Source of the DNA: JAHRAW01 sp028066695
Lineage (GTDB): Bacteria > Pseudomonadota > Gammaproteobacteria > Arenicellales > Poriferihabitantaceae
Length of the DNA: 64,000 nt
NCBI GenBank assembly: GCA_963457535.1
Contig: OY734803.1
Location: forward strand, 930,001 to 994,000
Direction of reading: 5' to 3'
How positions within the stretch are numbered: position 1 is the first letter of the stretch; each line of letters begins with the position of its first letter. A model generated the notes under the pieces. It searched no databases, had not been told where the DNA came from, and saw only the letters and a program-made list of their open reading frames with translations. Positions 54,504 through 64,000 of the stretch are shown in pieces. The translations under genes were made by a program, and so were the position numbers.

Positions 54504-57188
54504 ATGAAAAAGCAAATGAACATGTTTAAGCGAGTTTTCACCGGCATTTTTCTCGCCGCGCTGTTTGCCGCGTCCGCGCAGGCGCAGTTTGCGCCCGATG
54601 CGCCCACCAATCTGAGCCTCACGCCGACCACCGGCTCGGAAGCGGTTTCGCTGGATTTCAGTTGGACGCGGGACCCCTCCCCGCCGGACGGATTCGGCTA
54701 CCACCATGTCCACTTGCGCGTCTTCGGCACCGAGTGGAAGGTGAAGGAGGACAACAGCGCGCCCGCGGGCGTGAATATCGTCGGCAACATCTCTCATGGC
54801 GGCACCAAAATGCACCGAACCGCCACTTCCGCGACTTTCACCAATTTGATGCCGGGAACCACTTACCAGGCGCGCGTCCGGTCTTACGGCTCCGAGGCCG
54901 ACCGGGGTCCCTGGTCGGCGGTTGCGCAGGCCGAAACCGCCGCGCTGATCATCCCCAGCAAACCGGCGCTGAGCGCGCGCCGCCTGTCGGCGACTTCCAT
55001 CGCGCTGGAATGGACCGAGCCCTCCAGCAACGCGGAAACCCTCACCCATTTCCATGTGCGCTGGCGCACCGCGGCGCTGGACCCGGACGGCACGCCCGGC
55101 AACTCCGACGATGTCGCCGCCGGAACATGGCAAAACGCCTCCGGCGACGACGCCGACTGCGCCGACAGCGCGAGCAATCCGGAAAATTGCGGCGTGGAAC
55201 TCGCCGCCACGGCGCGCGCCTACACCATTACCGGGCTGACCGACGGAACGCTTTACGACATTGAGGTGCGCGGGGAAAACGACGAGGGCGTCGGGCTGTG
55301 GTCGGAGACGCTGCAATTCACCTCGGAAGCGCCGAGCACCGATGCGACACTCACCGTCCTCAGAGGCCATTACATCCCCGAGGACGGCTCTTTCCAAAAC
55401 CTGGCGATCACGCCGGCGTTTGCCGCGGCGACCACCAGTTATCACGGGGGAACTCTGCAGCGGGTGAAACGCGTCACAATCACAGCCGCGGCGGCGGCGC
55501 GCGCCTCATACGCGGTCAAAAAAGACGGCGTCGTGGTGTCCAGAGACTTCAGATTCACCGATGTGCCGTTGCGCGGCGGCGACAATGACATTCTCTTTGA
55601 GGTTACCGCCGACGACCGCACAACCATCCAGACCTACACGCTGACCGTCGCGGTCACCGGGTTCCGCACCGACACCAGCCTCGCGAGTCTGCAGGTCTCG
55701 CCCGGTGAGTTGCAGCCCGCGTTCAGCGCCGGCGTCTCCTCGTATTATGTCGCGCTCGCCGGCAGCGAGACGCAGACCGAGATCACCGCGTCCGCAACCG
55801 ACGCCGCGGCCTCCATGCAAATCGGCGCGGTCGGCGGAACGCTGTCGGCGCTCGCCGCCAATTCGGCCTCGGCGCAGACGCTGTCGGTCGGCGACAACGA
55901 TCTGCGCATTGTGGTCACCGCCGAGGATAAAGTTGCGACGCAGACCCACCTCCTCACCGTGTTTCGCGCGCCGCCGCTGTCGCAACTCTTAATTCACGAC
56001 GCGTCGCTCGCCGCCGCTTCGCGCTCCGCGGCGAACTCGCTGCTCGCCGCGACCACCTTTGATCCGCTCACCCGCGCCTACGCGTTCACCGCGACGCGCG
56101 CGGTGCGCGGCGTGGTGGTCACGCCAACCTATTCTTCGGGGACGCTGCAATACCAGCGCACTTTACCGAGCGCGGCGCCGGCCTCGTTCACCTCCATCGC
56201 CAGCGGCGCGGCCAGCGCCGAGATTGCGCTCGCCGGCGGCGTCAATGTGGTGGTGATTCGGGCCGACGGGGCGGACTACCAGGTCACCATCACGCGCGCG
56301 CCGGACGCGCCGGAAAACCTGGCCGCGGCGCCGCGGGACGGGAGGTTGCGCGTCACCTGGGACGCAACCGACGGAGCCACCGGCTACCGCGTGCGCTGGC
56401 GGACGAAAACCGGACCGGGCGCATGGCAGTCGGAAAGCGGCGATGACAACGACGGCGAAGCGGCCGGAACCGCGCCGCAATACACGATTTCGGGCCTGAC
56501 CAACGCAACCATCTACGAAGTGCAGGCGCGCGCCGACAACATCGCCGGCGACGGCGAGTGGAGCGCCTCGGTGGAAGCCGCGCCGGCCGAAGGGCTGGCG
56601 ATCGTGTCGCCGCCGCCCGATTTGGTGTTCCTCGCCGGCGCGGCGCTGACCGACGCCGTGCAATTGCCGGACGCGCAGGGCGGACAAACCCCCTACACTT
56701 TCTCGCTGACCGGCCTGCCGGCCGGGCTGGAATTCAACGCCGCCGCCGACACGCGCGAAATCACCGGTACGCCGGCCGCGGAAACCGCGGCGCCGGTGGA
56801 GGTTACCTACCGCGTAACCGACGCCGCCTCCAACTCTGACGAGCGGGTGTTCACCGTCAGCATCGTCACCTTCAGTTTGGATGTGGACGAAAGCGGCGCG
56901 GAAGACGGGCGCGACGGGATTTTGATTGCGCGGTATTTACTCGGCGTGCGCGGCGCGGCATTGCCGGACAAGCAGAGCGCGGCTGGCGCGGACGCGGTGG
57001 AGGCCGAAATCAAAGCCGGCGCGGACAGCAAAGCGCTGGATGTAAACGCCGACGGAAACGCCGACGGCGACGACGGCATTTTGGTGGCGCGCTACATGTT
57101 CGGCCTGCGCGGCGCGGAACTGGTCGCGGGATTTTCCGGGGTGGACGCGGACGCGGTCGCCGCGAAAATCGCCGAATTGACGCAGTAA
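54504..57188 (+). CDS. P7: shortest array member, three cadherin-like domains, dockerin-like C-terminus
   Basis: An 894-residue protein. Signal peptide about 1-28 (MKKQMNMFKRVFTGIFLAAL..). FN3 at about 30-149 and 151-275 (CX9C as CADSASNPENC), only two regular cadherin-like domains (277-385, 387-488) and the divergent QLLIHDA type at 490-599. Then FN3 601-694, He_PIG-like 696-788 and a dockerin-like tail 790-894. Both calcium loops keep the 12-residue register (LDVDESGAEDGRDG and LDVNADGNADGDDG). The first FN3 closely resembles that of P1. The second half (from about residue 627) is nearly the same as P8. It lacks one cadherin-like unit relative to P1-P6. Internal ATGs at 54516 and 54522 are alternative starts. 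Confidence 0.85.
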   Translation: MKKQMNMFKRVFTGIFLAALFAASAQAQFAPDAPTNLSLTPTTGSEAVSLDFSWTRDPSPPDGFGYHHVHLRVFGTEWKVKEDNSAPAGVNIVGNISHGGTKMHRTATSATFTNLMPGTTYQARVRSYGSEADRGPWSAVAQAETAALIIPSKPALSARRLSATSIALEWTEPSSNAETLTHFHVRWRTAALDPDGTPGNSDDVAAGTWQNASGDDADCADSASNPENCGVELAATARAYTITGLTDGTLYDIEVRGENDEGVGLWSETLQFTSEAPSTDATLTVLRGHYIPEDGSFQNLAITPAFAAATTSYHGGTLQRVKRVTITAAAAARASYAVKKDGVVVSRDFRFTDVPLRGGDNDILFEVTADDRTTIQTYTLTVAVTGFRTDTSLASLQVSPGELQPAFSAGVSSYYVALAGSETQTEITASATDAAASMQIGAVGGTLSALAANSASAQTLSVGDNDLRIVVTAEDKVATQTHLLTVFRAPPLSQLLIHDASLAAASRSAANSLLAATTFDPLTRAYAFTATRAVRGVVVTPTYSSGTLQYQRTLPSAAPASFTSIASGAASAEIALAGGVNVVVIRADGADYQVTITRAPDAPENLAAAPRDGRLRVTWDATDGATGYRVRWRTKTGPGAWQSESGDDNDGEAAGTAPQYTISGLTNATIYEVQARADNIAGDGEWSASVEAAPAEGLAIVSPPPDLVFLAGAALTDAVQLPDAQGGQTPYTFSLTGLPAGLEFNAAADTREITGTPAAETAAPVEVTYRVTDAASNSDERVFTVSIVTFSLDVDESGAEDGRDGILIARYLLGVRGAALPDKQSAAGADAVEAEIKAGADSKALDVNADGNADGDDGILVARYMFGLRGAELVAGFSGVDADAVAAKIAELTQ
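56382..57188 (+). repeat. Highly similar 3' part shared by P7 and P8 (copy in P7)
   Basis: From the last FN3 to the stop, 807 bases align without net length change to 59456-60262 in P8 and are mostly identical by eye. Confidence 0.75.
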
Positions 57189-57194
57189 AAGGGC

Positions 57195-57234
57195 GCGCCG
57201 CCCGTTTTCTTCGGGGCGGCGCGGGGCGGTTTTT
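57195..57234 (+). terminator. Rho-independent terminator after P7
   Basis: A nine-base-pair stem GCGCCGCCC (57195-57203) / GGGCGGCGC (57214-57222), then a short G/C stretch and TTTTT (57230-57234). It is the only clear terminator inside the array. Confidence 0.6.
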
Positions 57235-57260
57235 CGGGAGAAAACGGGAGGGGGAGGGGA

Positions 57261-57290
57261 TTGCAGGAGCGGCGGCGGCGCGGCTATAAT
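57261..57290 (+). promoter_or_regulatory. Promoter of P8
   Basis: TTGCAG (57261-57266), an 18-base spacer and a perfect TATAAT (57285-57290), 41 bases before the P8 ATG. Confidence 0.65.
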
Positions 57291-57331
57291 TCGTCGCGTA
57301 GCGTTTCCTTTTTTCCACCGCACCCGTCCAC

Positions 57332-60262
57332 ATGAACATGTTAAAGAAAATCTCCGGTTGCATTTTTCTCGCCGCGGCGGTGTCGTTTGGCACGGCCGCG
57401 CAGGCGCAATCCTCGGGCGTTCCCGGCAAACCGACGGTAACCGCGAAACGCGTCTCGGCAACCTCCATTCGTCTGAATTGGACCGCGCCGGCCACAAACA
57501 GCGCGGGAATCACCAACTATTATGTCCGCTGGCGCACCACCGCCGGTCCCGGCACATGGCAAAACGCGAACGGCGACGACGCCGACTGCGCAAACGGCGC
57601 CTCCAACCCCGGCGCCTGCGGCCAACAACTCGGCAATGTGATGACCTACACCGTGACCGGACTGACCAGCGGCACCCGCTACGATTTTCAGGCGCGCGCG
57701 CAAAATGCCTCGGGCGCGGGCTCTTGGTCGGACAATGTGGAACTGACCTCGCAGACGCCGGCGACCACCGCGACGCTGTCCGCGCTGGTGGTCAATGACG
57801 GCGCAAGCGATTTAACGCTGACGCCGGCGTTTGCCGCGGCCACCACCTCCTACACGGCCTCGGTGCGCGGCGGCATCACCTCGGTCGGCGTTACGCCGAC
57901 CGCGGCGAACGACGCGACTTTCGTCGTTAAAAAAAGCGGAACCAGTGTCGGCACCGCCGGCAAAGTGTCGGTTTCGCTGGACCTCGGCGAAAATAACATC
58001 GCCATTGATGTCACTTCCGAAGACGGAAACACGGAGCAAACCTACGACCTCACGCTCACGCGCCGGCAGCCCCTCTCGGATAAGACCCTGTCCGGATTGG
58101 CGGTGCCGTCGGGGGTGACGCTCTCGCCGGCGTTTGACGCGGCGGTTTTGTCCTACACCGCCGAGGTTCGCAGTTCGCGAACCGGTTTTGCAATCACGCC
58201 GACCGCGAACGACGCGGCCGGCGCGAGCATCAAGGTCGGGCGCGCGGGTTTTCTGGCGGCGGTGGACAGCGGCTCGGCGAGCGCCCAGACACTGGACAGG
58301 ACGGGCGGCAACGCCGCGCAGGACGCCTCCGCGAACATCTTTTTGATAGAGGTTACCGCCGAAGACGGAACCTCCCAGAGCTACGAGATCGCGGTTTCGC
58401 GCCTGGCGGTGAGCACCGACGCGACGCTGTCCGCGCTGGCGGTGCCTTCGGGCGTTACGCTCACACCGGCGTTTGACGCGGCGGTTTTGTCCTACACCGC
58501 CGACATTCGCAGCCCCACGAGCAATTTTGGGATTACCCCTACCGTGAACGACGCCGAAGCGAGCATTAAGGTCGGCCGCAGCGGCTTTTTGGCGGCGGTG
58601 GACAGCGGCTCGGCGAGCAACCAGGGCATCACCAAAAGTTCCGGCGGCGAGGCGCAGGACGCGTCCGCCAACACCTTTCTGATAGAGGTTACCGCCGAAG
58701 ACGGAAGCACGCAGACCTACGAGATCGCGGTTTCGCGCCTGGCGGTGTCGGATGACGCCTCCCTCTCGGCGCTGACCGTTTCGCAAGGCTCGCTGTCGCC
58801 CGCGTTCGCCACCGGCGTAACCTCCTACGATGTCGCCATCGGCAACAACGTCGCGCAATTCACACTGACACCGACCGCGACCGATTCCGCGGCGAGCATT
58901 CAGGTCGGCCGAGACGGATTTTTGGGCTCGGCCTCCACCGCGCAAGGCACCGAAGTCGGCGGCTCCAACAACATATTCCTGGTCGTGGTCACCGCCGAAG
59001 ACGGTTCAACCACGCTGACTTACACTGTCAAGGTGTTCCGCGCCGGCGCGATCACCAAACTCCTGATTCACGACGCATCGCTGGCCTCCGCGTCGCGCAA
59101 CGACGGAAACTCGCTGCTGGCCGCCGCGGCATTTGATCCGCTGGTGCCGGCGTATTCGCTGGTGGTGCAGCGCTCGGTGCGCGAGGTGGTCATTACCCCG
59201 ACTTTCAGCGCCGGCGCGGTGCAATACCAGCGCACCAAGCCGACGGTTACGCCGGCCTCGCTGACCTCCATCGCCACCAACACGGCGAGCGCGTCCATTC
59301 CGCTTGCCGGCGGCGAAAATTTGATTCTGGTGAAAGTTCACACCGCCGACTACCCGATCACCATTCTTCGCCCGGCGGACGGGCCGGAAAATCTGAGCGC
59401 GGCTTCGCGGGACGGAAGGTTGCGCCTCACCTGGGACGCGATAGACGGAACCAGCGGCTACCGCGTGCGCTGGCGGACGAAAACCGGACCGGGCGCCTGG
59501 CAGTCGGAAAGCGGCAATGACGACGACGGCGAAGCGGTCGGAACTGCGCCGCGATACACGATACCCGGCCTGACCAATGCGACCACCTACCAAGTGCAGG
59601 CGCGCGCCGACAACGCCGCCGGCGACGGCGAGTGGAGCGCCTCGGTGGAAGCGGCGCCGGCCGAAGGGCTGGCGATTGTGTCGCAGCCGCCCGATTTGGT
59701 GTTCCTCGCCGGCGAGGCGCTGGCGCAACCGGTGCAGTTGCCGGGCGCGCAACGCGGGCAAACTCCCTACACCTTCTCGCTGACCGGCCTGCCGGCCGGG
59801 CTGGAGTTCAATGCGGCCGCCGACACGCGCGAAATCACCGGCACGCCCACCACGGAAACCGCGGCGCCGGTGGAGGTTACCTACCGCGTAACCGACGCCA
59901 ACTCGGACTTTGACGAGCGGGTGTTCACCGTCAGCATCGTCACCTTCAATTTGGATGTGGATGAAAGCGGCGCGGAAGACGGGCGCGACGGGATTTTGAT
60001 TGCGCGGTATTTGCTCGGTGTGCGCGGCGCGGCGCTGCCCGACAAGCAGAGCGCGGCTGGCGCGGACGCGGTGGAGGCCGAAATCAAAGCCGGCGCGGAC
60101 ACCAAATTGCTGGATGTCAATGCCGACGGAAACGCCGACGGCGAAGACGGCATTTTGGTGGCGCGCTACATGTTCGGGCTGCGCGGCGCGGAACTGGTCG
60201 CGGGATTTTCCGGGGTGGACGCGGACGCGGTCGCCGCGAAAATCGCCGAGTTGCTGCCGTAA
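57332..60262 (+). CDS. P8: exported protein with one N-terminal FN3, five cadherin-like domains, dockerin-like C-terminus
   Basis: A 976-residue protein. Signal peptide about 1-26 (MNMLKKISGCIFLAAAVSF..AQAQ). One N-terminal FN3 (30-140) containing a shortened CX9C segment (GDDADCANGASNPGAC). Cadherin-like domains at 144-246, 248-358, 360-470, 472-569 and the divergent KLLIHDA type at 571-683. Then FN3 685-777, He_PIG-like 779-870 and a dockerin-like tail 872-976. Both calcium loops are in canonical register (LDVDESGAEDGRDG, LDVNADGNADGEDG). The second and third cadherin-like domains are near copies (113-residue period), so one arose by recent duplication. Own promoter and no partner gene: the next gene is a dehydrogenase. 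Confidence 0.85.
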   Translation: MNMLKKISGCIFLAAAVSFGTAAQAQSSGVPGKPTVTAKRVSATSIRLNWTAPATNSAGITNYYVRWRTTAGPGTWQNANGDDADCANGASNPGACGQQLGNVMTYTVTGLTSGTRYDFQARAQNASGAGSWSDNVELTSQTPATTATLSALVVNDGASDLTLTPAFAAATTSYTASVRGGITSVGVTPTAANDATFVVKKSGTSVGTAGKVSVSLDLGENNIAIDVTSEDGNTEQTYDLTLTRRQPLSDKTLSGLAVPSGVTLSPAFDAAVLSYTAEVRSSRTGFAITPTANDAAGASIKVGRAGFLAAVDSGSASAQTLDRTGGNAAQDASANIFLIEVTAEDGTSQSYEIAVSRLAVSTDATLSALAVPSGVTLTPAFDAAVLSYTADIRSPTSNFGITPTVNDAEASIKVGRSGFLAAVDSGSASNQGITKSSGGEAQDASANTFLIEVTAEDGSTQTYEIAVSRLAVSDDASLSALTVSQGSLSPAFATGVTSYDVAIGNNVAQFTLTPTATDSAASIQVGRDGFLGSASTAQGTEVGGSNNIFLVVVTAEDGSTTLTYTVKVFRAGAITKLLIHDASLASASRNDGNSLLAAAAFDPLVPAYSLVVQRSVREVVITPTFSAGAVQYQRTKPTVTPASLTSIATNTASASIPLAGGENLILVKVHTADYPITILRPADGPENLSAASRDGRLRLTWDAIDGTSGYRVRWRTKTGPGAWQSESGNDDDGEAVGTAPRYTIPGLTNATTYQVQARADNAAGDGEWSASVEAAPAEGLAIVSQPPDLVFLAGEALAQPVQLPGAQRGQTPYTFSLTGLPAGLEFNAAADTREITGTPTTETAAPVEVTYRVTDANSDFDERVFTVSIVTFNLDVDESGAEDGRDGILIARYLLGVRGAALPDKQSAAGADAVEAEIKAGADTKLLDVNADGNADGEDGILVARYMFGLRGAELVAGFSGVDADAVAAKIAELLP
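58076..58751 (+). repeat. Internal tandem duplication of a cadherin-like domain in P8
   Basis: Two units of about 339 bases. Landmarks such as GCGGTGCC..TCGGG.GT.ACGCTC, GACGCGGCGGTTTTGTCCTACACCGCCGA and GCGGCGGTGGACAGCGGCTCGGCGAGC recur exactly 339 bases apart. Confidence 0.75.
59456..60262 (+). repeat. Highly similar 3' part shared by P7 and P8 (copy in P8)
   Basis: Partner of 56382-57188; same 807-base length. Confidence 0.75.
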
Positions 60263-60278
60263 CGCATCCGCGCCCGTT

Positions 60279-61073
60279 TTGTCCGCCGGCGATTTTCTCG
60301 CGCAAACTTTTTCGCTGAAAGACCGCGTCGCGCTGGTCACCGGCGCCTCGTCCGGTCTCGGCGCGCATTTCGCGCGCACATTGGCGCGCGCCGGCTGCCA
60401 ACTCGCGCTGGCCGCGCGGCGTCGGGAAAAACTGGAGGAACTGGCCGTCGAGATTTGCGAAATTAACGGCGAAAGAGGCGCGCTGGCCGTGGTCATGGAT
60501 GTGAACGAGCGCGATTCCGTGGAGGACGGCGTGGCGCGCGCGGTGGAGCATTTCGGGCGCGCGGACATTCTGATCAACAACGCCGGCGTCGCCGCCTCCG
60601 GCGATTTTTTGGAGATGCGCGAGGAGGACTGGCAACTCGTGCTGGACACCGACCTGAGCGCGGTGTGGCGCGTCGCGCAGGTCGCGGCGCGGCAAATGAC
60701 CGCGCAAAAAAGCGGCGGATCTATTATTAACATCGCCTCGGTGCTCGGCCTGGCCGCGCAGCGCAGACAAACCAACTACGCCGCGGCGAAAGCCGGCGTG
60801 ATTCACCTGACGCGAACCATGGCGCTGGAACTCGGCGCGCGCGGCGTGCGCGTCAACGCCCTCGCCCCCGGCTATTTCGCCACCGACATGAACCGCGAAT
60901 TTTTGGAAAGCAAACGCGGCCGCGCCTACATCGCCTCCCTCCCCCCGCGCCGCACCGGCGAACTCCGCGAACTGGACGGCGCGCTGCTGCTCCTCGCCGG
61001 CGACGCCGGCAGCTACATCAACGGCAGCGTGCTGGTGGTGGACGGGGGGACGAAACTGGGGCTGGGGGCGTAA
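60279..61073 (+). CDS. Short-chain dehydrogenase/reductase (SDR)
   Basis: About 264 residues, classical SDR. Cofactor loop TGASSGLG (21-28), NNAGV (about 100), catalytic Ser in IINIASVLG (about 151) and the YxxxK pair in TNYAAAKAG (Tyr about 167, Lys about 171), then PGYFATDM. Arg-rich residues after strand 2 (AARRREKLEEL) suggest NADP(H) preference. Such enzymes oxidise alcohols or reduce ketones; the substrate is unknown, and FabG-like or glucose-dehydrogenase-like roles are possible. No ATG precedes the family-conserved part: TTG 60279, 17 bases after the P8 stop, gives LSAGDFLAQTFSLKDRVALV and is the likely start. Confidence 0.88.
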   Translation: MSAGDFLAQTFSLKDRVALVTGASSGLGAHFARTLARAGCQLALAARRREKLEELAVEICEINGERGALAVVMDVNERDSVEDGVARAVEHFGRADILINNAGVAASGDFLEMREEDWQLVLDTDLSAVWRVAQVAARQMTAQKSGGSIINIASVLGLAAQRRQTNYAAAKAGVIHLTRTMALELGARGVRVNALAPGYFATDMNREFLESKRGRAYIASLPPRRTGELRELDGALLLLAGDAGSYINGSVLVVDGGTKLGLGA

Positions 61074-61079
61074 GCGCGC

Positions 61080-61108
61080 CTTGAAACGCGGCGCGTGAAC
61101 CCCCATTT
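61080..61108 (+). promoter_or_regulatory. Sigma-32 (heat-shock) promoter of clpB
   Basis: CTTGAAA (61080-61086), a 14-base spacer and CCCCATTT (61101-61108) match the RpoH consensus (CTTGAA, CCCCATNT). The clpB ATG lies 12 bases after the -10 box, so the leader is very short. Confidence 0.85.
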
Positions 61109-61119
61109 TCCTTTTCGCA

Positions 61120-63699
<2,580 letters not shown>

Positions 63700-63705
63700 C
63701 GGCGC

Positions 63706-64000
63706 TCAAGCCCGCGCCACCGCCCACACGCTTACCGTTTCCGCGCCGGCGCGTTTCAGCGCGCGCGCCGCGGCATCCACGGTGCTGCCGCTGGTGACCA
63801 CGTCATCCACCAGCGCGATGTGCATGCCGCGAAGCGGCGAGGCGCGGAATGCGCCGCGCACATTGCTGCGGCGCGCGGCGTGGCTGAGGCCGACTTGCGG
63901 CACGGTGTTTTTGATGCGCCGCAATTCGCGGTGGCGGACTTCAATGCCGAGTTCGCGGCCGACCGATTTGGCGATTTCCATCGCCTGATTGAAGCCGCGC
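63706..64000 (-). CDS. ComF-family phosphoribosyltransferase, C-terminal part (runs off window)
   Basis: 98 codons of a minus-strand gene that enters from beyond the right edge and ends at TGA 63706. The visible part begins RGFNQAMEIAKSVGRELG, the conserved ComF block, and continues with the Q..LSHAARRSNVRGAF segment and the PRPP-binding motif ALVDDVVTSGSTVDAAARAL. ComF/GntX proteins resemble phosphoribosyltransferases and are needed for DNA uptake in competent bacteria, though the exact reaction is unsettled. The N-terminal zinc-binding part lies outside. It converges with clpB, with six bases between them. Confidence 0.88.
   Translation of the reverse strand, partial: RGFNQAMEIAKSVGRELGIEVRHRELRRIKNTVPQVGLSHAARRSNVRGAFRASPLRGMHIALVDDVVTSGSTVDAAARALKRAGAETVSVWAVARA

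Noticed and set aside
57332..57370. Lipoprotein signal in P8 (ISGC resembles a lipobox)
   Set aside because: The hydrophobic stretch lies after, not before, the cysteine; a standard signal peptide ending AQAQ is the better reading.

Overview
The window is a piece of a high-GC proteobacterial chromosome. Gammaproteobacteria is the best guess, because it carries an xseB-ispA-dxs cluster, tpiA-secG-tRNA-Leu, a fused siroheme synthase (CysG), sucA-sucB-lpd, ParE and a textbook sigma-32 box in front of clpB. No ribosomal RNA, phage, transposase or CRISPR array is visible. Eukaryote-like modules (Sel1 repeats, Fic, fibronectin III, cadherin-like sandwiches) and dependence on imported B12 would suit a host-associated (for example marine-invertebrate) or particle-associated bacterium, but that is inference.

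Layout. 1-2.3 kb: the N-terminal part of a class I/II aminotransferase (- strand), then a small DUF2188 protein and an exported Sel1-repeat/trypsin-like protease fusion. 2.4-6.2 kb (- strand): a three-gene unit of guanidine-modifying hydrolase, M20 N-carbamoyl-amino-acid hydrolase and Tat-exported binding protein, which looks like a guanidino/ureido-compound salvage route. 6.3-13.3 kb (- strand): tRNA-Leu, secG, tpiA, an endonuclease/phosphatase-family protein, dxs, ispA, xseB and a Fic protein. 13.3-17.2 kb: an 81-bp sequence present twice in tandem, parE, tRNA-Ile(CAT), cysC, a degenerate short-repeat tract and a MoeB/ThiF enzyme. 17.3-25.9 kb (+ strand): a tightly packed operon sucA-sucB-lpd-DNA methyltransferase-EamA transporter-phosphomannomutase. 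25.9-29.2 kb (- strand): MmgE/PrpD, DM13 protein, cysG. 29.2-34.2 kb: a cobalamin-riboswitch-controlled btuB-btuF unit facing a btuC-btuD pair on the other strand.

34.3-60.3 kb is the remarkable part: eight consecutive, same-strand paralogous genes (called P1 to P8 here) for exported proteins of about 890 to 1540 residues. Each has a signal peptide, one to six N-terminal fibronectin III domains, three to five cadherin-like beta-sandwich domains, another fibronectin III domain, a putative-Ig (He_PIG-like) domain and a C-terminal dockerin-like pair of calcium loops. P1/P2, P3/P4 and P5/P6 are leader/follower pairs, each leader preceded by a duplicated promoter-like segment. P7 and P8 each have their own TATAAT element. 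Several DNA tracts are almost identical between copies, so the array appears to evolve by duplication, domain gain and loss, and gene conversion. No cohesin domain that could receive the dockerins was recognised in the window.

60.3-64 kb: a short-chain dehydrogenase, heat-shock-promoted clpB, and the C-terminal part of a ComF-type phosphoribosyltransferase.

The housekeeping genes are ordinary. The points worth following are the dockerin array, the guanidine-deiminase/carbamoyl-hydrolase pairing, the apparently leaderless start signals shared by tpiA and parE, and the tandem repeat between fic and parE.
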